From Pedobacter sp. KBW06 (GTDB lineage Bacteria; Bacteroidota; Bacteroidia; Sphingobacteriales; Sphingobacteriaceae): 64,000 nt of DNA. This document shows positions 8,332-18,192 of this stretch, piece after piece. The position numbers and the translations under genes were made by a program. The stretch lies in NCBI RefSeq assembly GCF_003852525.1, contig NZ_QAJL01000005.1:624962-688961 (forward strand), in the 5' to 3' direction. Within the stretch, counting starts at the first letter, position 1; the number at the start of each line of letters is the position of its first letter. The notes under the pieces are model-generated. The model searched no databases, was not told the DNA's origin, and saw only the letters and a list, made by a program, of their open reading frames with translations.

Positions 8332-9322
8332 TTACTTTGTATCTGTTGTTTAGCAGAATTCCCAATACCACCTCATGACTTCCCGTACTGACTTTGCCCA
8401 ACTCGGAAGTCGTAAAATCATAAGAATAGCCCAATACAAAGAGCGAGCTGACGTTAAAGCCTGCAAGCAGTGCAAAGGCATCGTTGGAACGATAACTCGC
8501 CCCCAACCAGAACTTGTCTTTAAAAGCAAACTTTAAGTTTACATCTGTTGATATTGGTGTCGGACTAACATATTTAAACATCACAGAAGGCAGGGCAGCA
8601 ATCTCATCGCTAACGAAAAACTTATAACCACCAGTCAGAAATACATGCGGGACTTGTTTTCCCTGGTTATAGTTATCATCTTCGCTGAAACTGATGGGCC
8701 TGTTCAGGAGCTGCTGGGCAGAAAGCCCCGCAAAAAAATTGGCCCCATAAAGCCAGAGCCCCGCTGCGAGGTCGGGTTTTAATTTATTATTTGCATTTTC
8801 AGAGATTGCCGGATCAAAGTTATTCTCCAGGCTGATCTTGGAAATGTCCAGCATCAACCTCGAAATCCCCCCTGCGATGCCTACGCTCAGGTTTAATTTC
8901 GGGGAAAGCCCCAGGTGGTAGGCATAAGTGATCTTGAAATCACTGCTCGTGATCGGGCCTGTTCTGTCCACCACTCCATACACACCTATGCCATGGTGTG
9001 GCTCTAAGGCCATATAGGTATGCACATAGCTTCTCTTCATCGGGTTGTTTCCCTTTTCATCAAAGGAATTAGAGTTCCCATACAGGTATTGTTTTCCCAA
9101 AGGCATGTGCACAGAAAAATATGCTGTAATCGGCGCCTGGTCTATTCCACGCCATTGATTTCTGTATCCGAATTTAACGTCGGTATAATTCTCTATCCCG
9201 GAAATGGCAGGATTCAATATATAGTTGTTGAATATATACTGGGTATACTGAGGCCTTTGTTGCGCTTTACACAACATGGCAACGCTCAATAATAAATGGG
9301 TAAACAATACTCCTTTAGACAC
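8309..9322 (-). CDS. Type IX secretion membrane protein, PorP/SprF family
   Basis: A 337-residue outer-membrane beta-barrel with a signal peptide ending near residue 20 (MLCKAQQ). The N-terminal QYTQYIFNNYILNPAISG segment is diagnostic of PorP/SprF proteins. These help secrete and anchor type IX secretion system cargo at the cell surface. Many Bacteroidota carry several paralogues, often each beside a single cargo gene. Here no cargo is adjacent; the nearest protein with a type IX sorting domain is encoded 13 kb away, so the link is only suggestive. The gene is transcribed alone from an AT-rich upstream region that contains a 12-bp hairpin. The last codons lie in a long inverted repeat. Confidence 0.9.
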   Translation of the reverse strand: MSKGVLFTHLLLSVAMLCKAQQRPQYTQYIFNNYILNPAISGIENYTDVKFGYRNQWRGIDQAPITAYFSVHMPLGKQYLYGNSNSFDEKGNNPMKRSYVHTYMALEPHHGIGVYGVVDRTGPITSSDFKITYAYHLGLSPKLNLSVGIAGGISRLMLDISKISLENNFDPAISENANNKLKPDLAAGLWLYGANFFAGLSAQQLLNRPISFSEDDNYNQGKQVPHVFLTGGYKFFVSDEIAALPSVMFKYVSPTPISTDVNLKFAFKDKFWLGASYRSNDAFALLAGFNVSSLFVLGYSYDFTTSELGKVSTGSHEVVLGILLNNRYKVTCPQKNW

Positions 9323-9390
9323 ACCACTAATCTAGATAGATATAATTAGTTAAACAAATTTCTAATTACCAAATATTTTATCGTAATATA

Positions 9391-9418
9391 AATAATATTT
9401 CATTTTTGAAATATTATT
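9391..9418. repeat. 12-bp perfect AT-rich inverted repeat upstream of porP-like gene
   Basis: AATAATATTTCA at 9391-9402 and its exact complement at 9407-9418 flank a 4-base TTTT loop. It lies about 70 bp upstream of the porP-like start. No T-tract follows it, and a separate clear terminator lies at 9473-9508, so an operator or mRNA leader hairpin is more likely. Confidence 0.5.
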
Positions 9419-9472
9419 GGTGTTTAAATCAAATTAGTGGCTTTTATATCGGAATACTGAAGGGATGATCAC

Positions 9473-9508
9473 AAAAAAAACGCCTTCATTATGCATGAAG
9501 GCGTTTTT
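9473..9508 (-). terminator. Rho-independent terminator of the symporter gene
   Basis: A 9-bp stem, CGCCTTCAT at 9481-9489 with ATGAAGGCG at 9495-9503, has a 5-base loop. It is flanked by an A-run (9473-9480) and a T-run (9504-9508). It lies 21 bp after the symporter stop and reads as a terminator on the minus strand; it could work in both directions. Confidence 0.88.
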
Positions 9509-9529
9509 CTTATATCTCAATTCCTCTCC

Positions 9530-11215
9530 TTACCAGAAGGCCGAATACAAGGCAACAATTAAGGCCATGATGATTACTGCACCAATTGCAAATGAAGTGG
9601 ATACTTTAAACATCTTAACGTCGATTTCGAGGCCTTTAGGAACGATTCCTTTTTTGTTCTCATAAATACTGATCAGGTACATACCCAGGATACAGACTGC
9701 GAACACGATCAGCATTCTATCCATAAACGGAATTTCAAATACACCTGAAGAATTGGCTACTGCCCATCCGTACTCGTATAAACCTGAAAGGTCAACCCAT
9801 CCAGGTAAGAATTTAAGGACTACCGAAACGATGAAACCACCGATGGTAGCGAATAATGCGGCATTGGAGGTTGTTTTCTTCCAGAAGAACCCAAGAATAA
9901 ACATGGCAAAGATTCCCGGAGATACAAATCCTGTATATTCCTGAATGTACTGGAACCCTTGTTTTCCTTCTCCCATCAGGGCATCACCTACGATCAGCGA
10001 AAGTACAACAGCAATCAGCATAGATACCACTACCGTGATCTTTCCTACGTTGACCATTCTTTGCTCTCCGGCATTAGGTTCGAATGCTTTCTTATAAATA
10101 TCAAGGGTAAAAATTGTGGCGATACTGTTTGCTTTTCCGGCAAGGGAAGCAACAATGGCTGCAGTTAAAGCTGCAAAGGAAAGTCCTTTTAAGCCAACCG
10201 GCAACAGACCAAGTAAAGCTGGATAAGCTTTGTTTGGATCCTGAACACCAGAGGCAGTCAGCAGGCTGTTTCCATTTATGCCACCCATATTGTCTTTAAC
10301 GATTAAGTATACAGCAATACCAGGAATCACGACAATCACCGGCATCAGCATTTTCAAAAAGGCTGCAAATAAAAGACCTGATCTGGCAACCGGTAACGAA
10401 GCACCCAATGCCCTTTGCGTAATGTACTGGTTACAACCCCAGTAACTCAGGTTGGCAATCCACATCCCTCCGATCAGGACACTTAATCCCGGAAGGTCCA
10501 TATAATTCGGGTTATCCTTTTTAAAGATCAGGTGGAAGTGTTCTGAAGCACCTGTCTTCAGCAATCCAAAACCTTTTATGATTCCTTCTCCACCGGAGAT
10601 TAGATTTAAAGCGATATAAGTAGCGACCAGTCCACCAAGAATCAGGAAGAAAACCTGGATCACATCGGTATAGCCAATTACCTTCATTCCACCGAGGGTA
10701 ATGAAAATGGCAAATATGGCAAGTGCAAGGATACAGGCAGTAAGGTCAAGTCCTGAAATTCCGCTGATGGCCAATGCACCCAGATAAAGGATAGACATCA
10801 GGTTCACAACAATGTACAGCATCAGCCAGAATACGGCCATGATCATCGCCACCTTTTCATTGTAACGCTGGCTCAGAAACTGAGGCATGGTAAAGATCTT
10901 ATTCTTTAGATAGACCGGCATAAAGAACACTGCAACAATGATTAATGTTGCGGAAGCCATCCACTCGTAGGCAGAAATGGCGAGACCGAGTTTAAATCCG
11001 GAACCACTCATTCCAATCATCTGCTCTGCAGAGATGTTAGAGGCAATCAGGGAGGCACCAATGGCCCACCAGGTTAGAGAACCTTCGGCTAAAAAATAGT
11101 CTTTAGAGTCTGCCGATGCAGTCTTCTTTTTGTAGTAAATCCAGAAACCGTAGGAGGATACGATGACGAAGTAAATGAAAAATACGATGTAATCGTATTT
11201 GTGAAGTGAGCTCAT
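9530..11215 (-). CDS. Sodium/solute symporter (SSS family), sugar-type
   Basis: A 561-residue inner-membrane carrier with about 14 hydrophobic helices, the usual number for the SGLT-like branch of the SSS family. The first helix is near residues 8-27, and the N-terminal motif FLAEGSLTWWAIGASLIASNISAEQMIG (a family signature, roughly residues 42-69) holds sodium-site residues. The stretch GCNQYITQRALGA resembles the vSGLT-type sugar transporters. It is expected to import a sugar or sugar-like solute with Na+. It is transcribed alone, with a strong terminator 21 bp after the stop. It faces the 3-keto-sugar cassette from 1.2 kb away, so it could feed or drain that pathway, but nothing in the sequence proves the link. 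Confidence 0.9.
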   Translation of the reverse strand: MSSLHKYDYIVFFIYFVIVSSYGFWIYYKKKTASADSKDYFLAEGSLTWWAIGASLIASNISAEQMIGMSGSGFKLGLAISAYEWMASATLIIVAVFFMPVYLKNKIFTMPQFLSQRYNEKVAMIMAVFWLMLYIVVNLMSILYLGALAISGISGLDLTACILALAIFAIFITLGGMKVIGYTDVIQVFFLILGGLVATYIALNLISGGEGIIKGFGLLKTGASEHFHLIFKKDNPNYMDLPGLSVLIGGMWIANLSYWGCNQYITQRALGASLPVARSGLLFAAFLKMLMPVIVVIPGIAVYLIVKDNMGGINGNSLLTASGVQDPNKAYPALLGLLPVGLKGLSFAALTAAIVASLAGKANSIATIFTLDIYKKAFEPNAGEQRMVNVGKITVVVSMLIAVVLSLIVGDALMGEGKQGFQYIQEYTGFVSPGIFAMFILGFFWKKTTSNAALFATIGGFIVSVVLKFLPGWVDLSGLYEYGWAVANSSGVFEIPFMDRMLIVFAVCILGMYLISIYENKKGIVPKGLEIDVKMFKVSTSFAIGAVIIMALIVALYSAFW

Positions 11216-11326
11216 TGTGGTTTAAATGTTGATTAGCTAGCTAAAATATAAATTTATTTGGCATAACTTCCAGAAAGTAGCAGAAAAGCCAAATAATTTT
11301 AAATGCAGGCTTAAGCCCGAAGTTGA

Positions 11327-12538
11327 TCAGGAAGTTGATTCCGGAATCAAAGGCTTTGGTTTATAGATGAATTGCAAATAAACGAGCGCCATCAGCGTAA
11401 TTCCTGTACAATAATAAAAAGTAACCGGAATCATTGCGAGATCATCAATAAACAGCCATCCTGCAAGTAATGCGCCTAATCCGATACCGGCTTCCAATGC
11501 GATGTACATCGTGGCCATTGCCTTGCCGCGGTGCAGCGGATTGCTCAGGTCTACCGTCCATGCGGTGGCTGTTGGAGAGAGCATCCCGGTAGCAACACCG
11601 TAGAGCGCTGAGGCCGACATCAGCATTACAGAGGAGTCCGATACCGCGATCCAGAACAGGGAGATGGCCAGCAGGAACAGAGAGATTTTTAAGATAATCG
11701 GTCTTCCATAACGGTCTGAAGCCTTTCCTGCAACAAAGCGGATCAAAAGGGAAGTCAATGTAAAAACCATAAAGAACAGCCCTTTGTTGCTCGTTCCAAG
11801 GTGTTTACTCCAGTCGGAGATTACGGTGAGGATAGCGCCATAGCTCACATAACTCAGGAAAATGATGATCACCGAGGGAATTACCCTCCATTCGATGATG
11901 TCTTTTCTGCTGATCTTTAAATGAGCGAACCTGAATTTCTCTTTATTGGGCAATGTTTCTTTCATATTCGCCAGGATCACAATGGACAACAGCGCGAACA
12001 AGGAGGAACAATAGAAAAGGATATTGATGGAATAATGATCGGTGATCGTACTCCCGATTGCCGGGCCAATGGCCAGTCCGGTGCTGAAACAAACCCCATG
12101 CACCCCCATGGCTTCTCCCCATCGGTTAACCGGCACAAGGTCTGCAACATAAGCCGCGGTAGCTGTAGGTTTAAATCCGGTAGAAAAGCCGTGAATTAAC
12201 CGCAGAAAAAGAAAACCGGCAACAGTAGTGAGTAGCGGATACAGGAAACCGCATACAAAACAAACGAGTGAACCTACGGCCATCACGGGTACCCTTCCAA
12301 TGGTATCTGTCAGCTTTCCGCTGAATGGCCTGGAGATCCCCGCGGTAAGTGTAAATAATGCAATGATCAGTCCTTTGTACTCCGCTCCTCCCATATTGCT
12401 TAAATAGGCCGGCAATTCCGGAATCAACATGTTGAAACTTGCGGAAAAGAGAAATGAGCTCAAACAAACAAGTCCAAACTGTAAAGTATAAATGGTATCG
12501 GAAGATCGCTGCATCGGAAAGGAATGGATATCCGCCAA
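11327..12538 (-). CDS. MFS transporter
   Basis: A 403-residue major facilitator superfamily protein with 12 predicted helices. The loop after helix 2 carries the motif-A-like GKLTDTIGRVPVM, and a second copy, GKASDRYGRPIIL, follows helix 8, as expected from the internal duplication of the fold. It most resembles drug/proton antiporters, though the substrate cannot be told from sequence. It is transcribed alone, 111 bp upstream of the symporter gene in the same direction, and diverges from the HD-domain gene. No terminator is evident after it. Confidence 0.85.
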   Translation of the reverse strand: MADIHSFPMQRSSDTIYTLQFGLVCLSSFLFSASFNMLIPELPAYLSNMGGAEYKGLIIALFTLTAGISRPFSGKLTDTIGRVPVMAVGSLVCFVCGFLYPLLTTVAGFLFLRLIHGFSTGFKPTATAAYVADLVPVNRWGEAMGVHGVCFSTGLAIGPAIGSTITDHYSINILFYCSSLFALLSIVILANMKETLPNKEKFRFAHLKISRKDIIEWRVIPSVIIIFLSYVSYGAILTVISDWSKHLGTSNKGLFFMVFTLTSLLIRFVAGKASDRYGRPIILKISLFLLAISLFWIAVSDSSVMLMSASALYGVATGMLSPTATAWTVDLSNPLHRGKAMATMYIALEAGIGLGALLAGWLFIDDLAMIPVTFYYCTGITLMALVYLQFIYKPKPLIPESTS

Positions 12539-12692
12539 AGATAGGTAAATATCATTCTTATGAAAACCGGATAAGTTGAAAACTATTTATGTTAGCAACA
12601 TAGGTTTAAAACTAAAATAATTAGTAATATTGTATCTCCGTTATTCAGTATTGCCAAACGGAAGGATGAGGAATTAATTTAGCTTAAAAAAT

Positions 12693-13550
12693 ATGGTAAG
12701 AGTAAGTGATTTGCTTTATGGAAATGTAGAACTGCCTGCAGTTTTTGAAGATTTGTTGGCTACTGCGGCGATGAAGCGGCTAGCCGGAATTCACCAGAGC
12801 GGGGCCATATTTTTAGTAAACCCTGATTTAAGCCATTCCCGTCTGGAGCACTCTATTGGCGTGATGCTGCTCATCCGCAAGCTTGGAGGTACGGAACTGG
12901 AGCAGATTGCCGGATTGCTGCACGATGCTTCCCATACGGCCTTTTCACATGTAGGGGATTATGTATTTCAAAACAGGGAGGAGAACTATCATGAAGAAAT
13001 GTTTGCCGAGATCCTGATGAATTCAGATATACCTGCGGTACTGGTTAAACATGGTTATCACCTGGACCAGGTCCTTGACGGATCTTTTCCTATTCTGGAG
13101 CAGCCCTTACCTCATTTATGTGCAGACCGGCTGGATTATACTTTAAGGGATGCTTTGCATGCGGGATTGATCAACCGGCCGGCAGCAAAACTCTTTTTGG
13201 AGCACATCAGGATTCATGAGGGTAAACTCGTGGTAACGGATGTGGAGCAGGTAGATTGGATCAACCAGCTTTTTGAGCGCTTAAATCAGGAGATCTTTAA
13301 CCTCCCGCTGCACCTTTATGCCAACCAGCAAATGGCGGTATTGATTCGTGACTTTCTAAAGAATGGTTTTCTAAATGAAGCGGACCTGTTTAAAGACGAT
13401 ACTTTTCTGCTGAATAAGATCCGGAGTATTGCTTTAGGATATGAGGCCGTAAAAGCCATTAAGCTTCAGAAAGGTTATCCTGCATTTTTAAAAAAGGGCT
13501 CCGGGTTAAAAACCAAACTCCGGAACCTGAAGGCGATATTGTCTATTTAA
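12693..13550 (+). CDS. HD-domain phosphohydrolase
   Basis: A 285-residue soluble protein of the HD superfamily. The metal-binding signatures are visible: His53 (SRLEHSIGV), the His77-Asp78 doublet in LLHDASHTAFSHVGD, and Asp145 in ADRLDYTLRD. This pattern matches the dGTPase/SAMHD1-like branch, which cleaves triphosphate from nucleotides, but many Bacteroidota members are uncharacterised. It would act in the cytoplasm. It overlaps the convergent lipoprotein gene by 8 bp. The precise substrate is unknown. Confidence 0.85.
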   Translation: MVRVSDLLYGNVELPAVFEDLLATAAMKRLAGIHQSGAIFLVNPDLSHSRLEHSIGVMLLIRKLGGTELEQIAGLLHDASHTAFSHVGDYVFQNREENYHEEMFAEILMNSDIPAVLVKHGYHLDQVLDGSFPILEQPLPHLCADRLDYTLRDALHAGLINRPAAKLFLEHIRIHEGKLVVTDVEQVDWINQLFERLNQEIFNLPLHLYANQQMAVLIRDFLKNGFLNEADLFKDDTFLLNKIRSIALGYEAVKAIKLQKGYPAFLKKGSGLKTKLRNLKAILSI

Positions 13551-14295
13551 CTTCTTTTTTCTTTCCGCCGAGGTTCACTACCGCACCTACGGTAAAGATG
13601 GAATTGCCTGCATTCATGAATTTGCGGCTCTTTAAGCCAAAATTACCGCTAGTGGTATATTGGAGTTGAACGGCATCGCTTAAACGCATCCTGGTGAAGA
13701 AAATGGGCTCTATGAACATGTTGTCTTCCTTAGGCTGAGCCACATTATTGCTTAGGAATGTATCCATCTTCACATGGCTGATCCGGAGTGCTGTTCCGTA
13801 ATTTAAAGGAAAATTAGTTCCAAACAGGCGGAAGTTGCTGTTTTTCTTGGAGCTGTAATTTACCTGCAGGAAGGTCTTGGTATAGGTAAATTCCTCTGCA
13901 ATATTTTTGGTTAACACCTTATTGTCATCATATTCCCGGAAATTACGGTCAGTACTGCCACCACCATAGCCTACATACAACTCAATAATCCTGTTATTGT
14001 CCGGACCAAAAGTGTCAAAATATCCTCCGCCAATCTCTATGGATTTATTGCGGTAATCTTTTGTTGTTCTTTCTTTGTTCAAATAGGCACCGCTAAACAA
14101 GACGCCAAGGTGATTGGAAATTGCATAGGCACCATTGATGCTGGCATTCCCTCTGGGTGTAATGTGTGCTCCCCCGCTAAACTCTCCTTTTTGACTCAAC
14201 ATCGGTGTATTCGGAACGTTTGGCATGTATACGGAAGAACAGGAGCTGAATAAAATCAGCAGGAAAAAGAAAGGGTATATCAATGGTTTATTCAT
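13543..14295 (-). CDS. Hypothetical lipoprotein, beta-barrel-like
   Basis: A 250-residue protein that I cannot assign to a named family. The N-terminus has a lipoprotein signal (LILFSSC, Cys at about residue 19). The body has alternating polar and aromatic strands (NGAYAISNHLGVLFSGAY, IELYVGYGGG) and ends in a strand-like segment, which suggests an outer-membrane or surface barrel-like fold. Its stop overlaps the HD-domain gene by 8 bp on the opposite strand. It appears to be transcribed alone from a 177-bp gap shared with no divergent partner. Function unknown. Confidence 0.7.
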   Translation of the reverse strand: MNKPLIYPFFFLLILFSSCSSVYMPNVPNTPMLSQKGEFSGGAHITPRGNASINGAYAISNHLGVLFSGAYLNKERTTKDYRNKSIEIGGGYFDTFGPDNNRIIELYVGYGGGSTDRNFREYDDNKVLTKNIAEEFTYTKTFLQVNYSSKKNSNFRLFGTNFPLNYGTALRISHVKMDTFLSNNVAQPKEDNMFIEPIFFTRMRLSDAVQLQYTTSGNFGLKSRKFMNAGNSIFTVGAVVNLGGKKKEVK

Positions 14296-14441
14296 AGCTG
14301 CAGATTCGTTAACAAAACAATAATCAAACGTGATTTTTGATGCTAAATTTTCTAAACATAGGAAATTACATACAAAAAACCTTCGTTAAATGTGCTTTTA
14401 CACTGGGAGTTAAGCTCCAGAAACCACAGATGAACGCCCAT

Positions 14442-14467
14442 AAAAAGCAGAGTAACAGCGCTGTTAC
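14442..14467 (-). terminator. Terminator of the ABC/DUF2784 operon
   Basis: A perfect 16-bp palindrome, GTAACAGCGCTGTTAC at 14452-14467, begins 6 bp after the DUF2784 stop. On the minus strand it is followed, after 5 bases, by five T residues (14442-14446 complement). This fits a short rho-independent terminator; an operator palindrome is the alternative. Confidence 0.6.
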
Positions 14468-14472
14468 CAAGT

Positions 14473-14862
14473 TCAGTTAGACTTCGCTTTCAGCTTTGAT
14501 TTTTTACTGAAAAAATTTAGATAAACAGAGATGATGATCGATAAAAGAAAAGAACCAGCGGTAAGCGCATCAATCAGATTTGCATCAACTGACTGTCCGA
14601 TGATCTTGTCCGCATAATATTTAACGAATGAATTCGGTAGATTTTGTTCTCCAAGCTGCGCTTTTACCTGCCATTGCCAATCCGTTACCGGGCAATAGCC
14701 GATGCCGTACCAGATGCCCAGGATCAGCCAGCAAGCCAGGGTAACCGCGACCCCATATAAATGAAGTCTTCTGGTTGCCGGGAATGCCCATGCAAAAAGG
14801 TTAAAACCAATAATCAGCAGGTGAACAAGGGTATATATAAAATCTAAAACATTCAGGCTCAT
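14473..14862 (-). CDS. DUF2784 family membrane protein
   Basis: A 129-residue inner-membrane protein with about four helices, for example residues 8-26, 36-54 and 98-117. The spacing and the residues LHLYGVAVTLACWLILGIWYGIGYCPVTDWQWQ match DUF2784, a small family of unknown function. The ATG follows the stop of the ABC permease gene directly (TAAATG), so it is translationally coupled to the YbbA/YbbP-type system. It may be an accessory subunit, but that is inference. Confidence 0.85.
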   Translation of the reverse strand: MSLNVLDFIYTLVHLLIIGFNLFAWAFPATRRLHLYGVAVTLACWLILGIWYGIGYCPVTDWQWQVKAQLGEQNLPNSFVKYYADKIIGQSVDANLIDALTAGSFLLSIIISVYLNFFSKKSKLKAKSN

Positions 14863-17436
14863 TTACGCTTCTTTTCTTAAAATCTCCAATGGAGGATGGT
14901 TCAGTACACTCCTGCTGCTATAAATTCCTGTGATCATCACCAATAATGGGATGACGATGAAAAATACGATTAAAGGCAGGATATCCGGGGCAAAGGTAGC
15001 ATTCAGGCTAAAAGCGGCAACTGCCCAGCTGGCTGCCAGTGCGAGAATGATTCCCGCTGCCGAAGCCAGGACGCCTAAAAACAAATATTCCAGTGCAGTG
15101 ATGGTCAGGATTTGTTTTCTGTTCGCACCAAGGGTCCTCAATAAAACGCTCTCCCTCATTCGCTGGCCCTTACTGCTCATCACTGCGGACAAGAGTACAA
15201 TCCAACCCGTGGCCATACTGAAACCGGCCATAAAACGAATCACAAAATTAATCTTAGTAAGCAGATCATTAAGTATTTGCAATATCATTCCTAAATTGAT
15301 TATTGAGACATTCGGAAAGCTTTTCACTACTGCAACCTGAAAATCAGCAGATACTTTTTCTGTAGGCACATGGGTCATCAGGACATAGAATTGTGGTGCC
15401 TGCTCCAGCACTCCTGTAGGGAACACCACCCTGAAATTAGGCTGTACCGTATTCCAGTCTACCATTCTTAAACTCCCGATTTCTGTGGGCAATAATAATC
15501 CCTGCACATTGAAAACAATTTTATCGCCAACTTTCACATTGATCCTTTCGGCATAGCCTTTTTCCAAAGAGATCTTAACGGCTCTCCCTGCAGGTGTTGA
15601 TCCTGTCCATTTTCCTTCCACCAGCTCTTCAGTTCCTCTCAAATCAGCCTGATAAGTTGCCCGGATTTCTCCTCTGAAGGCACGCAAAGCCGAGTTGCCA
15701 CCTTTTTGCTGCAGACTATCCGCCCGGTCCAGTTCCTCCGCAGTTTTGCCGTTGATCTCTTCAATTCTCATCGTGACGATAGGCACCTGCCCCAGCACCG
15801 GTAATTTATACTGCCTGGTTAAACCCGCCAGCGCCTCTTTTTGACTGGTTTGAATGTCAAACAACACCATATTGGATTGTGATGAATCAGATGAAAGGGA
15901 AACCTTGTTCAGCAGGACACCCTGCACCAGGTATAGCGTCACAATAAAAACAGTCGACAAACCTATCGACACTGTCAGCATTAAGGTCTGGTTATTGGGC
16001 CGGTAAAGATTTGCAAAACCTTGTCGCCATAAATAGTTCATCGTATCCGGAATAGACTTTTTCAATATCAGCATGAGCAGTTTTGAAAGTCCTGCGAGTA
16101 AAAGAAAAGCAATCAGGATCCCCATCATAAATACCAGTGCTTCTATCCATCCGTTCATTTGCAGGTACGTAAAGCCATAAACAAACAGCACAATCACCCC
16201 ATAAACCATCCATTTTAAAGGATCGCGCTTTGCGACAACCGAATCAAAAGAAGCCCTGATGGCATTTAAAGGAGAGATATTCCTCACCGAAAGTAAAGAA
16301 GGCAGGGCAAATAAAATCGAAATGATCAGTCCGATGGCCAGTCCCTGTGCGATGGCCATCCATGAAATCTGCATGCTGATGTCAATCGGGATAAAATCCT
16401 GCAGTACTAAAGGCAAGACAAACTGCACCAGGGTTCCTAACACAGCGCCGGCGATGGCACCAATAAAACCGATCACCGCAATTTGGATCAGGTAAATGAG
16501 AAAGGCTTCTCCCGCATTTAAGCCCAGGCACCTTAAAGTAGCTATTGTGCCCAGTTTTTCTTTGATATACACATGAATTGCGCTTCCTACGCCAACGCAT
16601 CCCAATAAAAGGGCAATAAAACCTGACAACGCCAGAAATTTATTCAGATTTCCAAAAGCCCTTCCGGTACTTGCTTTTTTAGTCGCCACTGTTTCATGGT
16701 CCAGTCCTTCTTTATTGAAAAGCCGCTGATGACGTTTCAGGTCCCGTTCTACAGCTGCAAGCCGGTCGTACTTATAAAAATAACGGTATTGGATTCTGCT
16801 GCCTACCTGGTTTAATCCTGTTTGTTCCAGATATCGAAGGGGAATATATACTACCGGGGTAACCGTGCTGGCAATTCCACTTTGTCCGGGAACGCTTTCC
16901 AGGTTTCCGGCAATCGCAAAATGAACAGATCCGATTTTGATGGAATCTCCTACCGCTGCGTTAAACTGCAACATCAGTGTTTTATCTACCAAAGCATTTC
17001 TACCCTGTTTAAAAGTCTGGGCAGCAGTAACCGGACTGGTTTCTATTGTTCCATAAAAAGGATAATTTCCTTCCAGTGCCCTTACCTGAATTAACCTGCT
17101 TCCTGCTCCTTTGATAAAATAGACCATAGAAACAAAGTTTCTTTCCCGGGCCCGTTGTTGCCCCAGGGTATCCAGTAAAGCAGCAACCGTTTCCTTCGGT
17201 GCCCTCCGGCTATCGATCACCAAATCTGCACCAGTCAGTTCTTTGGCCTGATTGTCAATGTCTCTTTGAAGGTTATCTCTGAAAGAATAAACGGCCACCA
17301 ATGCTGCAATTCCCAATACGATGGAAGAGATAAAAAGAAAAAGTCTGGATCTGTTTTTCCGGCTGTCTCTCCAGGCCATCTTTAACAGCCAGGCATAGTT
17401 TACCGGTCTTTTGATATCGAATTTATGATCAGGCAT
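14863..17436 (-). CDS. ABC transporter permease, YbbP-type (FtsX-like)
   Basis: An 857-residue inner-membrane protein with an N-terminal helix (about 29-50), a large periplasmic domain, and two FtsX-like blocks of three helices (roughly 265-385 and 725-850). Extra helices lie between at about 410-500. This layout is that of YbbP in E. coli, which pairs with the ATPase YbbA. Such type VII ABC systems move lipids or lipoproteins, or drive mechanical work, rather than import nutrients. The start overlaps the ATPase stop by 8 bp. The TesA-like esterase gene diverges 75 bp upstream of the ATPase, matching the E. coli tesA-ybbA-ybbP neighbourhood. Substrate unknown. Confidence 0.88.
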   Translation of the reverse strand: MPDHKFDIKRPVNYAWLLKMAWRDSRKNRSRLFLFISSIVLGIAALVAVYSFRDNLQRDIDNQAKELTGADLVIDSRRAPKETVAALLDTLGQQRARERNFVSMVYFIKGAGSRLIQVRALEGNYPFYGTIETSPVTAAQTFKQGRNALVDKTLMLQFNAAVGDSIKIGSVHFAIAGNLESVPGQSGIASTVTPVVYIPLRYLEQTGLNQVGSRIQYRYFYKYDRLAAVERDLKRHQRLFNKEGLDHETVATKKASTGRAFGNLNKFLALSGFIALLLGCVGVGSAIHVYIKEKLGTIATLRCLGLNAGEAFLIYLIQIAVIGFIGAIAGAVLGTLVQFVLPLVLQDFIPIDISMQISWMAIAQGLAIGLIISILFALPSLLSVRNISPLNAIRASFDSVVAKRDPLKWMVYGVIVLFVYGFTYLQMNGWIEALVFMMGILIAFLLLAGLSKLLMLILKKSIPDTMNYLWRQGFANLYRPNNQTLMLTVSIGLSTVFIVTLYLVQGVLLNKVSLSSDSSQSNMVLFDIQTSQKEALAGLTRQYKLPVLGQVPIVTMRIEEINGKTAEELDRADSLQQKGGNSALRAFRGEIRATYQADLRGTEELVEGKWTGSTPAGRAVKISLEKGYAERINVKVGDKIVFNVQGLLLPTEIGSLRMVDWNTVQPNFRVVFPTGVLEQAPQFYVLMTHVPTEKVSADFQVAVVKSFPNVSIINLGMILQILNDLLTKINFVIRFMAGFSMATGWIVLLSAVMSSKGQRMRESVLLRTLGANRKQILTITALEYLFLGVLASAAGIILALAASWAVAAFSLNATFAPDILPLIVFFIVIPLLVMITGIYSSRSVLNHPPLEILRKEA

Positions 17437-18118
17437 GGCTTAATTCTAAGTCTGAGATGATGACGCCACCTTTTAATTTGATCATTCTGTTGGTTTTCCC
17501 CGCAAGGTCCAGGTCGTGGGTAACGATCACCAGTGTGGTTCCGGCCTCCCTGTTCAGGTCGAACATGAGTTTGATGACCTTATCACTGGTCTCTGCATCC
17601 AGGTTTCCGGTGGGTTCATCTGCAAAAAGTATGGCCGGTTTATTTGAAAATGCACGTGCAAGGGATACCCGCTGCTGTTCTCCTCCGGAGAGTTGAACCG
17701 GATAATGTCCGGAACGATCGGCAAGACCAACCTTATCCAGCAAATCCATTGCATGGCTTTTAATGTTTTTCTCTCCCCTCAGCTCCAGCGGCACCATCAC
17801 ATTTTCTAATGCTGTTAAGGTGGGCAAGAGCTGGAAATTCTGAAAAATGAATCCTACATATTTATTTCTCACCGCCGCACGCTGATCCTCCGTTAACTGA
17901 TCTAATGCCACCTGATTTAGTTCGACGCTACCTGAACTGGAACGGTCCAGTCCGGCGCAAAGCCCTAATAAAGTTGTTTTTCCGCTTCCTGAAGGTCCTG
18001 TAATGGAAACTGTTGATCCGGTTTGAATGGAAAAGCTAATGTTGTCCAGTACAGTGAGCTGATGCCCGGCATTTTGATAAATTTTACTTACGTTTCGGAT
18101 GTTAAGGATATTTTCCAC
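17429..18118 (-). CDS. ABC transporter ATP-binding protein, YbbA-type
   Basis: A 229-residue ATPase of the LolD/MacB group. Walker A is GPSGSGKT (41-48), the Q-loop is in FQNFQLLP (92-99), the signature is LSGGE (143-147), Walker B is ILFADEP (163-169) and the switch His is His201. It drives the permease encoded immediately after it, with an 8-bp overlap. The divergent gene is a TesA-like esterase, and the shared 74-bp gap likely holds both promoters. The complex probably acts on lipids or lipoproteins at the inner membrane; this is inference from family and context. Confidence 0.92.
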   Translation of the reverse strand: MENILNIRNVSKIYQNAGHQLTVLDNISFSIQTGSTVSITGPSGSGKTTLLGLCAGLDRSSSGSVELNQVALDQLTEDQRAAVRNKYVGFIFQNFQLLPTLTALENVMVPLELRGEKNIKSHAMDLLDKVGLADRSGHYPVQLSGGEQQRVSLARAFSNKPAILFADEPTGNLDAETSDKVIKLMFDLNREAGTTLVIVTHDLDLAGKTNRMIKLKGGVIISDLELSHA

Positions 18119-18192
18119 AGGCGGAGTTCTTTTTGTTTAAATATACACGCTATCGGCAATATTGACTATATTCAGACCCTTATTCAACACAT